Below are positions 7,182 through 13,315 of a stretch of 17,794 bases of DNA, piece after piece. How positions within the stretch are numbered: position 1 is the first letter of the stretch; each line of letters opens with the position of its first letter. Source of the DNA: Haloarculaceae archaeon (GTDB taxonomy: Archaea; Halobacteriota; Halobacteria; Halobacteriales; Haloarculaceae); assembly GCA_018609945.1 (NCBI GenBank), contig JAHENO010000152.1, forward strand, positions 1 through 17,794. The letters are read 5' to 3'. The notes under the pieces were generated by a model. The model did no database searches, was not told the DNA's origin, and saw only the letters and a list, made by a program, of their open reading frames with translations. The translations under genes were made by a program, and so were the position numbers.

Positions 7182-8114
7182 ATGCCACTGAGCAGGGGGA
7201 CTGATCCAGGAGAACACACCGAGGACGGTGACGCCCTGGATCAACAGGCGATCTCCGAGTTGGTCCGTGAGTTCCGGAATCTGCGGAGGACAGTTCAGGG
7301 GAAGCTGGATCGAAATCAACCTCGAGGCCAGACTGAATCCGCCAGGCCGTCGCAGGGCACCGACCGGGCACACCGCCAGCCATCAGCCGAGGTGGAGACG
7401 GGAATCCAGCAATCCCTCTCGGAGGTGCAAGAGGAACTCGCCGAGCTTTCGACGGAGGTAGCCGAAATCGAGACGCGACACGACGCGACTCTCGTCTACC
7501 TCGAAGCTGACATCGACGAGGCGCTCCAGACCCTCGATGACCTGGAGTCGGAGGTCGAGGATCTGGTCACCCGGGCAGAACTCGCGTCTCTGGCGGGGTC
7601 GTTCCACGACGAGCTGTCGGCGGTCCAGGAGACCACCGACGAACTCGGAGACCGGGTCGCCCACGTTGCGGACTCACAGGCCGACCTCCGTGCTGAAGTC
7701 TCCGCTCTCGGAAACGACCACGGCGAACTGGTCGAGTCAATCGAACAAGACTTCGACGGCATCGAGGACCTCTTTCGGCATCTCCTGACCAGGACAGACG
7801 ACATAGAGGACCGCATAGACACAGTCGCAGACTCCAGGGGGGACAGTCTGGAGGCGATCGAACAATACATCCAGGAGCGCGACCGGTTCGCTGCGCTCAT
7901 GCGGGAAGCCAACCAGAAAGGCGTCTCGACGGCCGTCTGTGAGAACTGCGACACCCGGGTCGACCTGAGACTGCTCGAGAGTACGCGCTGTCCGGAGTGT
8001 GACCACACATTTTCGGGCGTCAGGACTGGCGGGTGGACGCCGTTCACGTCGGCGACCATCGAGACTGAACGCCACAGTCTCATTCAGCCATCGAAGTTCT
8101 CCGAGTTACTGTAG
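7182..8114 (+). CDS. Coiled-coil protein with C-terminal zinc ribbon, unknown function
   Basis: I recognise no named family. From the ATG chosen here the protein has 310 residues. Residues ~20-45 form a helix (LVREFRNLRRTVQGKLD), followed by a polar, Gln/Arg-rich linker. Residues ~70-235 are an almost unbroken acidic coiled coil (for example VQEELAELSTEVAEIETRHD). The C-terminus carries a CENC...CPEC zinc ribbon (Cys253, 256, 270, 273) and a short tail ending SKFSELL. An upstream ATG at 7131 is in frame, but codons 7131-7181 are AT-rich and the residues (LNTKTSSSLVVT) are unlike haloarchaeal coding sequence, so I prefer 7182. No membrane segments are seen. The protein sits next to the candidate origin region; a DNA- or partner-binding structural role is possible but unproven. 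Confidence 0.75.
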   Translation: MPLSRGTDPGEHTEDGDALDQQAISELVREFRNLRRTVQGKLDRNQPRGQTESARPSQGTDRAHRQPSAEVETGIQQSLSEVQEELAELSTEVAEIETRHDATLVYLEADIDEALQTLDDLESEVEDLVTRAELASLAGSFHDELSAVQETTDELGDRVAHVADSQADLRAEVSALGNDHGELVESIEQDFDGIEDLFRHLLTRTDDIEDRIDTVADSRGDSLEAIEQYIQERDRFAALMREANQKGVSTAVCENCDTRVDLRLLESTRCPECDHTFSGVRTGGWTPFTSATIETERHSLIQPSKFSELL

Positions 8115-8276
8115 CCTGCCAACGCTCCCGCCCTACTTCGCTCACCCGAAGAGATTCGCTCGTGGAGAGTGAGCCTTGTCAGTGGCCTCCCGTTCTGCCG
8201 ATACTGGAGTACCGGACGCCACGTAATTCGCTTCCGCCTGGCTTCGACGTCGCGAGGACCGGTCGCGTAGCGGGCG

Positions 8277-8414
8277 TAAAACAATAGTGATATATAATTT
8301 TAACTATAAAAAACTTTTCTTTAAATTTTTCTGACGTAGATACAATGGCTTTTGCATGCATATATAGGAAAAATAATAAAAAATATATATTGAATACTAC
8401 TATGATATTTTTTC
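8277..8414. other. AT-rich block, candidate DNA unwinding element
   Basis: Within DNA that is otherwise around two-thirds G+C, this ~135-bp block falls to about 20% G+C (25 G/C in 8281-8410 by hand count), with long runs of A and T and several ATATAT steps. It carries no plausible gene. It lies between the coiled-coil gene and the motif array upstream of orc, the position expected for the unwinding element of an archaeal origin. The stretch 8115-8276 before it shows nothing I can identify. Confidence 0.5.
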
Positions 8415-8499
8415 TCGACGCCTTTGTCCACGCCCCGTCACGGCACTGACGCAGGCGCTCGCCACGGAACCATTTACAAAGATACGACTGTAACGTTCG

Positions 8500-8522
8500 A
8501 TCCAGACCCCGTTTCGAGTCTA
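8500..8522 (-). repeat. ORB-like motif copy 1
   Basis: Read on the minus strand it contains TAGACTCGAAACGGGGTC: a GACYCGAAAC core followed by a G-run. The layout (dyad-like core, then GGGG) resembles archaeal origin recognition boxes. Confidence 0.5.
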
Positions 8523-8595
8523 TTGTCAACCACAGCGGTCGACGGAGAGTACGCACTCTGTGGGATTTCGGCCCAAATTCGCCAGTGGGTCACTA

Positions 8596-8618
8596 GTCAG
8601 AACCGTGTTTCGGGTCTA
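8596..8618 (-). repeat. ORB-like motif copy 2
   Basis: The minus strand reads TAGACCCGAAACACGGTTC, in the same orientation as copy 1 and offset by 96 bp. The core GACCCGAAAC and the downstream GG are retained, but the G-run is interrupted. Confidence 0.5.
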
Positions 8619-8701
8619 TGATTCGCGCCACGTCCGGCCGACGGCCGACCCACGCGTCCGGCAATTGTTGCGATTCGGCTCTCGGGCAGGTGGCGTCCGG
8701 G

Positions 8702-8726
8702 CTGGAAACCGGGTTTCGAGTCGAAA
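8702..8726 (-). repeat. ORB-like motif copy 3, with 13-bp palindrome
   Basis: The minus strand reads TCGACTCGAAACCCGGTTTC, same orientation, 106 bp from copy 2. The plus strand at 8714-8726 is a near-perfect palindrome, TTTCGAGTCGAAA, with only the central base unpaired. It is followed on that strand by GTCGGGG, so this copy can be read as dyad plus G-run in both directions. Confidence 0.55.
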
Positions 8727-8731
8727 GTCGG

Positions 8732-8754
8732 GGACACAGCACATTTCGACTCTA
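8732..8754 (-). repeat. ORB-like motif copy 4 (diverged), next to the orc promoter
   Basis: The minus strand reads TAGAGTCGAAATGTGCTGTG, the most diverged copy, 30 bp from copy 3. It ends 17 bp before the orc TATA-like box, so a protein bound here would contact the promoter. Confidence 0.4.
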
Positions 8755-8770
8755 TCCTCGCGGGTCAACA

Positions 8771-8806
8771 TTTATGCGAGTGGGTGACAATCGATGAGAG
8801 AAGGAG
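8771..8806 (+). promoter_or_regulatory. orc promoter and Shine-Dalgarno site
   Basis: A TATA-like TTTATG at 8771-8776 predicts transcription from about position 8800. The Shine-Dalgarno-type AAGGAG at 8801-8806 then sits 7 nt before the ATG at 8814. The alternative in-frame GTG at 8784 would lie upstream of that transcription start, so the ATG is preferred. Confidence 0.5.
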
Positions 8807-8813
8807 ACGGGGT

Positions 8814-9986
8814 ATGACACGGGAGAACGCGGCCGCGGCCGACGTGTTCGCGGACAGAGCGGTGCTCTCGCCGGCGTACGTGCCCGACCGGCTCGTGGGC
8901 CGGGAGGAGGAACTGGCGAACGTCGAGTACGCGCTGAATCCGATGATCTTCGGGCGGGAACCCGACGACGTCCTGGTCCACGGACCCCGGGGGACCGGGA
9001 AGACAGCGTGTGCCAGATACAGCGCACGGCGCCAGACCCGGTACGCCCGCGAGCAGGGACTGTCCGCGGGATGTGCCTACGTGGACTGCCTGCGTGTCTC
9101 GACCGGGGTGCGGGCGATCAGAGCCGTCGCGAACCAGCTCAACGACGCCGCGGCGACGGACGTGGTGATCCCCGAGAGCGGCCTCAGTACTGCGGAGTAC
9201 CGCGACCGTCTCCGGGCGATCCTCGAGACGGGGTACGACGCGGCAGTGGTCGTCTTCGACCGCCTCGACCACCTCGGGAGCGACGTCGACGCGGTGCTGG
9301 GACACGGGGCGCCGGCCTCGTGTGTGGTGAGCCACATCGGCGTCGTCGACGGCGACGCCGGGACGGGGGGGATTGACGACGCGGTCCGTGGCGCGCTCGC
9401 CGGGACCGAGCAGGCGTTCGACCGCTACGACGCCGACGCCCTGGCGGAGATTCTGCGTGACCGGCGGAAGGCGTTCGCCGAGGGAAGGCTCGACCCCGCG
9501 GCGCTCGACCGCGCGGCCGACCTCGCGGCGGCCGACGGCGGGAACGCGACGACCGCGGTCGCTCTCCTCCGGCTCGCCGGTGATCGGGTCCGTGGCGGGG
9601 ACGGGGTAGTCGGGCCGGCGGCAGTTGCCGCGGCTGCGGAGGCCGTCGACCACGTCCTGTTGCAAGACAGACTGGCGCCGCTGGCCGAGCACGCCCGGCT
9701 GGTGGCGCGCGCGCTCGCGTCCCTGACCCGGGAACACGGCGGCGCGTTCCGGACCAGGCGGGTCTCCGATACCTACGCCGCGTGCTGCCGGGAGCGGGAG
9801 CGCTCGCCGCGCACCGAACGGCGGGTGCTCGATTTCCTGCACGAACTCGCCCGCCTCGGGCTGACCGAGCAGTCGACCCACTGGGGCGGCCGGGCCGACG
9901 GCAACTACAAGACCCACCGGCTGACGGCGCACCCGGCCACGGTCCTCCGGGCACTCGGGGATTCCCCGGGTGAGAAATCTTTATAA
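8814..9986 (+). CDS. Orc1/Cdc6-family AAA+ protein with degenerate ATPase motifs
   Basis: This is an origin-recognition/Cdc6 paralogue of 390 residues, the usual length. It begins with the family pattern AVLSPAYVPDRLVGREEELAN (residues ~16-36 in part), has Walker A GPRGTGKT at 57-64, and a C-terminal winged-helix region (~290-385: LVARALASLTREHGGAF, RRVLDFLHELARLGL). The Walker B strand reads VVVFDRLDHLG, so Arg150 replaces the catalytic Glu of the usual DE. Sensor 1 reads VVSHIG instead of an SND/SN-type motif. The sensor 2 helix reads GNATTAVALLRLAG, lacking the usual Arg of GDARKAL-type sequences. ATP binding looks likely and hydrolysis doubtful. Haloarchaea carry many orc paralogues, usually beside their own origin; the upstream AT block and repeats fit this. 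The dhaK promoter overlaps its last codons. Confidence 0.88.
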   Translation: MTRENAAAADVFADRAVLSPAYVPDRLVGREEELANVEYALNPMIFGREPDDVLVHGPRGTGKTACARYSARRQTRYAREQGLSAGCAYVDCLRVSTGVRAIRAVANQLNDAAATDVVIPESGLSTAEYRDRLRAILETGYDAAVVVFDRLDHLGSDVDAVLGHGAPASCVVSHIGVVDGDAGTGGIDDAVRGALAGTEQAFDRYDADALAEILRDRRKAFAEGRLDPAALDRAADLAAADGGNATTAVALLRLAGDRVRGGDGVVGPAAVAAAAEAVDHVLLQDRLAPLAEHARLVARALASLTREHGGAFRTRRVSDTYAACCRERERSPRTERRVLDFLHELARLGLTEQSTHWGGRADGNYKTHRLTAHPATVLRALGDSPGEKSL

Positions 9987-9987
9987 T
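9980..9987 (+). promoter_or_regulatory. TATA box of dhaK, inside the end of orc
   Basis: TTTATAAT overlaps the last codons and stop of the orc gene. It predicts transcription from about 10010, just before the dhaK ATG at 10015, so the dhaKLM message is probably leaderless or nearly so. Confidence 0.6.
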
Positions 9988-10014
9988 CGAGGCGACAGCA
10001 TGGTACGCCGTAGC

Positions 10015-11007
10015 ATGAAGAAACTCATCAACGAGCCGGCAGACGTGGTTGACGAGATGCTCGACGGGATGGTCGCGGCGTATCCCGACGGCGTCAGGCG
10101 CGTGGACGGGACCAAGGTACTCGTGCGCGAGGACGCCCCGGTCGAGGGAAAGGTCGGCGTCGTCAGCGGCGGCGGCAGCGGGCACGAACCGACACACGCG
10201 GGCTTTCTCGGTCCGGGGATGCTCGATGGCGCGGCCGCGGGCGAGGTGTTCACATCGCCGACCGCCGACGAACTGAGCGAGATGATCCAGGCCTGCGATT
10301 CGGGCGAGGGCGTCCTCTGTGTCGTCAAGAACTACGAGGGGGACGTGATGAACTTCGAGACGGCCGGCGAGATGGCCGAGATGGCGGCCGACACCGACGT
10401 CGCGCAGGTCGTCGTCAACGACGACGTCGCCGTCGAGGATTCGACCTACACCTCTGGCCGGCGCGGCGTCTGTGGCACCATCTTCGTCCACAAGGTCGCC
10501 GGCGCCAAGGCCGCCCAAGGTGCCGACATCGACGAGGTCCAGCGCGTCGCCGAGAAGGCCATCGACAACGTCGGCTCGATGGGGACGGCCCTGACCTCCT
10601 GTGTCACGCCGGAGAAGGGCGAACCGACCTTCGACCTGGGCGAAGAGGAGATCGAACTCGGCATCGGCATCCACGGCGAACCCGGCGTCGAGCGCACCGG
10701 CATCATGGACGCCGACGCGATCGCGGACGAACTGACGGGCCAGGTGCTCGACGACCTCGATCCCTCCGGCGAGGTCGCGACCATCGTCAACGGCATGGGC
10801 GGGACGCCGCTGATGGAACTGTTCGTCGTCAACCGGCGCGTCCAGGAAATCCTCGGCGAGGAGGGGCTGGAGACCTGGAATGCCCGGGTCGGCGAGTACA
10901 TGACCTCGCTGGACATGTGTGGGTGTTCGGTGACGGTGCTCGACCTCGACGAGGAACTGAAGGAACTGTTGAGCGCGCCGGCCGAGACGCCCGGACTGAA
11001 AGTATAG
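10015..11007 (+). CDS. dhaK: Dihydroxyacetone kinase subunit DhaK (PEP/PTS-dependent)
   Basis: DhaK binds dihydroxyacetone covalently as a hemiaminal and presents it for phosphorylation by DhaL-ATP, giving DHA phosphate for glycolysis or gluconeogenesis. The 330-residue protein aligns by eye with E. coli DhaK from its first residues (MKKLIN). Visible key residues are His57 in GGGSGHEPTHAGF, Asp110 in VKNYEGD, and the covalent-binding His220 in ELGIGIHGEPG. I chose ATG 10015 because it matches the family N-terminus and fits the TATA spacing; ATG 10000 would add MVRRS. It leads a dhaK-dhaL-dhaM operon (35 nt, then directly adjacent genes). The separate DhaK/DhaL/DhaM arrangement means the PTS-linked, not the ATP-dependent, DHA kinase. 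Confidence 0.96.
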   Translation: MKKLINEPADVVDEMLDGMVAAYPDGVRRVDGTKVLVREDAPVEGKVGVVSGGGSGHEPTHAGFLGPGMLDGAAAGEVFTSPTADELSEMIQACDSGEGVLCVVKNYEGDVMNFETAGEMAEMAADTDVAQVVVNDDVAVEDSTYTSGRRGVCGTIFVHKVAGAKAAQGADIDEVQRVAEKAIDNVGSMGTALTSCVTPEKGEPTFDLGEEEIELGIGIHGEPGVERTGIMDADAIADELTGQVLDDLDPSGEVATIVNGMGGTPLMELFVVNRRVQEILGEEGLETWNARVGEYMTSLDMCGCSVTVLDLDEELKELLSAPAETPGLKV

Positions 11008-11042
11008 AAAGAACTACCAGCGAGGCACGCGAGGGCGCACAC

Positions 11043-11756
11043 ATGGCAGACCCGGAGACGGAACGCGAGGCACTGTTCGAGGCAGTCGAGAACGTCGCGG
11101 CGCGCATCGCCGCGGAGAAGGGGTACCTGACGGACCTGGACTCGGCCATCGGCGACGCCGACCACGGGACGAACCTCGACCGCGGGATGCAGTCGGTCCT
11201 CGACCAGCTGGAGGGCAAGGAGGAGGCCGACGCCGACGAGATTGTCAAGACCGTCGGGATGGCGCTCATCTCCGAGGTCGGCGGCGCGTCGGGCCCGCTG
11301 TACGGCGGGTCGACGATGCACGCCAGCCAGGAACTCGCCGACGGCGTCACCGCCGAGTCGACGGTCGCCTTCGCCGAGGCCTTCCTCGAGAAACTACAGG
11401 ACAGGGGCGGCGCCGAGGTCGGCGACAAGACGATGGTCGACGCCGTGACGCCGGCGGTCCACACCTACAAGAAGTCCATCGAGGAGGACGACCTCCCGCC
11501 CTTGGAGGCGCTGGCGAAGGCTGTCGACGCCTGCCGGCGCGGCGTCGACTTTACCGTCGGGTTGCGCGCCAGCAAGGGCCGGGCGTCGTATCTGGGCTGG
11601 CGGTCGGTCGGCCACCAGGACCCCGGCGCGACGAGCACGCTGTTCGTCCTCGAAGAGTTGCTCGCGACCGCCGAGGCGTACCTCGAGGGCGACACCGACA
11701 CCGACGCCAGTTCGCCGACGATCCCGGACGACGACCCGGAGGGGGCTGCGGAGTAG
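11043..11756 (+). CDS. dhaL: Dihydroxyacetone kinase ADP-binding subunit DhaL
   Basis: DhaL holds a tightly bound ADP that is rephosphorylated by DhaM and then passes the phosphate to DHA on DhaK. The Mg-nucleotide motif LDSAIGDADHGTNLDRG spans residues 32-48 (Asp33, Asp38, Asp40 as the metal ligands). Further family motifs are GGASGPLYGGSTMHA, GDKTMVDAV and SKGRASYLGWRSVGHQDPGA. At 237 residues it is slightly longer than E. coli DhaL (about 210), owing to an acidic C-terminal tail (TDTDASSPTIPDDDPEGAAE). The ATG at 11043 begins at the family N-terminus; the open frame upstream is Arg-rich and not coding. It lies 35 nt after dhaK and immediately before dhaM. Confidence 0.95.
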   Translation: MADPETEREALFEAVENVAARIAAEKGYLTDLDSAIGDADHGTNLDRGMQSVLDQLEGKEEADADEIVKTVGMALISEVGGASGPLYGGSTMHASQELADGVTAESTVAFAEAFLEKLQDRGGAEVGDKTMVDAVTPAVHTYKKSIEEDDLPPLEALAKAVDACRRGVDFTVGLRASKGRASYLGWRSVGHQDPGATSTLFVLEELLATAEAYLEGDTDTDASSPTIPDDDPEGAAE

Positions 11757-12149
11757 ATGGTCGGGCTGCTCGTCGTCTCCCACAGCGCCGACGCGGCCCG
11801 GGGCGTCCGCGACATCGCGCTGGAGATGGGTGGTGCCGACGCCCGGATCCGCGCGGTCGGCGGCGACGTCGACGGCGGTATCGGGACCTCGGTGACCGAC
11901 ATCCAGTCGGCCCTGTCGGACCTCCTCGCAGAGGCGGAGGGGGTCGTGGTGATCGCAGACCTGGGGAGCGCGGTGATGAACGCCGAACACGCCATCGAGG
12001 CCCTCGGCGTCGAGGACAGCGTCGTCGTCGCCGACGCGCCCATCCTGGAGGGTGCACTGAACGCCGCCGTGGCCGCGGCGAGCCCCTCGGCGACCCTCGA
12101 GAGCGTCCGGGAGATGGCCGAGGAAGCTGCGAACACATCCAAAGTGTGA
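11757..12149 (+). CDS. dhaM: DhaM, PTS EIIA-like phosphoryl donor for DHA kinase
   Basis: DhaM takes a phosphoryl group from HPr and re-energises ADP on DhaL. The 130-residue protein is a mannose-type EIIA domain alone. The phosphorylated His is His9 in LLVVSHSADAARG, and IADLGSAVMNAEHAIEAL is the second family signature. E. coli DhaM carries additional HPr and truncated EI domains; here these are absent, and instead a stand-alone HPr gene lies tail-to-tail just downstream. The ATG follows the dhaL stop with no gap. A 9-bp stem inverted repeat begins at its stop codon. Confidence 0.95.
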   Translation: MVGLLVVSHSADAARGVRDIALEMGGADARIRAVGGDVDGGIGTSVTDIQSALSDLLAEAEGVVVIADLGSAVMNAEHAIEALGVEDSVVVADAPILEGALNAAVAAASPSATLESVREMAEEAANTSKV

Positions 12150-12183
12150 GTGTCTCCGCGACCGGGGCGTCCGGGGAGACACT
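12149..12183. terminator. Inverted repeat between convergent dhaM and ptsH2, candidate bidirectional terminator
   Basis: AGTGTCTCC (12149-12157) and GGAGACACT (12175-12183) form a perfect 9-bp stem. Inside it, CCGG at 12162-12165 can pair with CCGG at 12171-12174 around a 5-nt loop. It starts at the last base of the dhaM stop and ends 21 nt from the ptsH2 stop. There is no T-run after it on either strand, so termination is inferred from position only. Confidence 0.45.
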
Positions 12184-12204
12184 GGGCCGGGACGGTCCTG
12201 CGGG

Positions 12205-12477
12205 CTAGTCCTCGCCGCCCTCGGGCGTCGTGAGCACCGCCTCGAGCGCGTCGAGGGCAGCCGCGGCGTCCTCGCCCTCGGCGACCAGTCGGACCTGCTC
12301 GCCGGACTCGACGCCCAGTCCCGTGACTGCGATGGTACTGCGGGCGTTGGCCGTCCGGTCGCCGTCGGCAAGCCCGACCAGCAACTCGCACTCGAATTCG
12401 TTTGCGGTCCTGACGAACTCTGCGGCCGGACGGGCGTGGAGCCCCGCCTCGGGGACGACCGTGACAGTCCGCTCCAT
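12205..12477 (-). CDS. ptsH2: HPr-family phosphocarrier, DhaM-linked paralogue
   Basis: A 90-residue HPr that relays phosphate from EI to EIIA-type domains. The phosphorylation site is His14 in EAGLHARPA. The second signature region reads ARSTIAVTGLGVESG, differing from the classical KSIMGVMSLG type; a Ser remains at the Ser46-equivalent position. I chose the ATG at 12477 because it matches the family N-terminus (MERTVTVVPEAG) and has a TATA-like box 28 nt upstream. The open frame extends further but that part is not HPr. It is convergent with dhaM, a layout consistent with serving as the DHA kinase HPr. The symbol follows haloarchaeal usage from memory; pairing with DhaM is inference. Confidence 0.9.
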   Translation of the reverse strand: MERTVTVVPEAGLHARPAAEFVRTANEFECELLVGLADGDRTANARSTIAVTGLGVESGEQVRLVAEGEDAAAALDALEAVLTTPEGGED

Positions 12478-12501
12478 ACCGGCCGGTTCGGTTCCCCGCG
12501 G

Positions 12502-12509
12502 TATTATTC
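12502..12509 (-). promoter_or_regulatory. TATA box of ptsH2
   Basis: On the minus strand GAATAATA is centred 28 nt before the ptsH2 ATG, which fits a leaderless transcript. Confidence 0.5.
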
Positions 12510-12538
12510 TCCCGGTCGATCGGTGACGGCGATGGCTC

Positions 12539-12625
12539 TCAGTGACCCCATCTGGTTTCGCGGCTGGGCCGGTGCTGTGCGAGCGTGAATCCTGCCACGA
12601 AGAGCACGACGCCAGCGAGCCCCAC
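12539..12625 (-). pseudogene. Possible remnant of a small membrane protein
   Basis: On the minus strand, from a GTG at 12625 to a TGA at 12539, the frame reads a hydrophobic helix (GLAGVVLFVAGFTLAQH) followed by a basic tail (RPSRETRWGH), with strong G/C third positions. This looks like the C-terminal end of a membrane protein. Upstream the same frame becomes Arg-rich and non-protein-like, and no ATG or ribosome site fits, so it may be a decayed gene end or simply chance. Confidence 0.2.
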
Positions 12626-12768
12626 TCCGTTCCCGCCGGGTGGCTGTCGTGGCCGCACTGCTCGGTTGACAGCACCGCGTGCTCGACCCCCGTGCCCCAC
12701 GTCCGGCGTGCGTCCTCGGAATTTCCGGCGCCTGGAACATCCCGTGTGAATCCAACTGGAATATTTGC

Positions 12769-12802
12769 GTATAAAAGCGCTTTAGATTGTGTACGACTTA
12801 TG
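12769..12802 (+). promoter_or_regulatory. Strong unassigned TATA box and leaderless-type start facing ptsH1 antisense
   Basis: GTATAAAAG at 12769-12777 is the best-looking TATA box in the window. An ATG sits at 12800, the spacing of a leaderless start. The frame that follows (MYYQLAVETVNNVPVG...) ends at 13009 but becomes Arg-rich where it runs antisense to ptsH1, so a small or antisense RNA is at least as likely as a protein. Apart from this and the possible remnant, the 12478-12923 gap holds nothing I recognise. Confidence 0.4.
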
Positions 12803-12923
12803 TATTACCAGTTAGCTGTGGAAACAGTAAACAACGTACCAGTCGGCCATGGAGACAGGGAACAGCGACGCGGCTGCCCGACCGGCAGCTACGCGCCCGG
12901 ACGCGATACGCCGGCCGTGGGCG

Positions 12924-13205
12924 TCACTCGCCGTCCGTCTCGAAGTCGCTCTCGACGAGCGTCACGAGGCGATCGACCGCCCGGTCGGCGTCGGTGCCGT
13001 CGGCAGTGATCTCGATGCGGTCGCCGGATTCGACGCCCAGTGAGATGACGCCGATGCTAGATTTGGCGTCGGCGGTGTCGCCCTCGGGGTTGGCCACCTG
13101 CACGTCGGCCTCGAACTCCGAGGCGGTCTGGACGAACACCGACGCCGGCCGGGCGTGCAATCCCTTCTCGTGTTCGACCGTCGTGACGCCACTCGCTGTC
13201 GTCAT
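12924..13205 (-). CDS. ptsH1: HPr-family phosphocarrier, general paralogue divergent from ptsI
   Basis: A 93-residue HPr that carries phosphate from EI to EIIA proteins. The active His is His17 in HEKGLHARPA, and the second signature, AKSSIGVISLGVESG, is close to the classical KSIMGVMSLG region with a Ser at the Ser46-equivalent site. I chose the ATG at 13205, which is preceded on the minus strand by the Shine-Dalgarno-type AGGTGA (13214-13219); the open frame further upstream adds untypical Cys-containing residues. It is divergent from ptsI across 110 nt, suggesting shared control. It retains the classical regulatory region better than the other HPr here, so I take it as the general phosphocarrier. 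The symbol follows haloarchaeal convention. Confidence 0.9.
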   Translation of the reverse strand: MTTASGVTTVEHEKGLHARPASVFVQTASEFEADVQVANPEGDTADAKSSIGVISLGVESGDRIEITADGTDADRAVDRLVTLVESDFETDGE

Positions 13206-13281
13206 GGCGGTGGTCACCTGAGATATGCTCGCACACTCACAAATAGGTTGTGTCTCCCCCACCGGGGACGGCGGAGGTGGC

Positions 13282-13287
13282 TTTATG
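13282..13287 (+). promoter_or_regulatory. TATA-like box of ptsI
   Basis: TTTATG, about 31 nt before the ptsI ATG at 13316, predicts a transcript starting within a few bases of the start codon. It supports this ATG over the in-frame GTG-type starts at 13250 and beyond. Confidence 0.45.
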
Positions 13288-13315
13288 GGCCATCGCGCTG
13301 TACCACGACACAGGG

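Noticed and set aside
8277..8414. AT-rich block considered as an insertion sequence or foreign DNA remnant
   Set aside because: No terminal inverted repeats, target duplication or transposase fragment could be seen.
8179..8556. A 125-codon open frame on the minus strand across the AT-rich block
   Set aside because: It is Lys/Ile/Phe-rich over the AT block and basic elsewhere, with no domain pattern or promoter; it arises from base composition.
8424..8621. A 65-codon open frame on the plus strand upstream of orc
   Set aside because: It overlaps two of the repeat motifs, shows no family character or start signals, and is better explained as part of the motif region.
8500..8754. Repeats considered as a CRISPR array
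   Set aside because: Only four diverged copies with irregular spacing (96, 106 and 30 bp) and no cas genes; orientation and core fit ORB-like sites instead.
12504..12755. An 83-codon minus-strand open frame in the HPr gap
   Set aside because: Basic, Arg/Ala-rich sequence unlike acidic haloarchaeal proteins, without promoter or domain.
13206..13315. CCACC...GGTGG inverted repeat between ptsH1 and ptsI as an operator
   Set aside because: Short G/C-rich arms with a 12-nt spacer are expected by chance in this composition; no second copy supports it.
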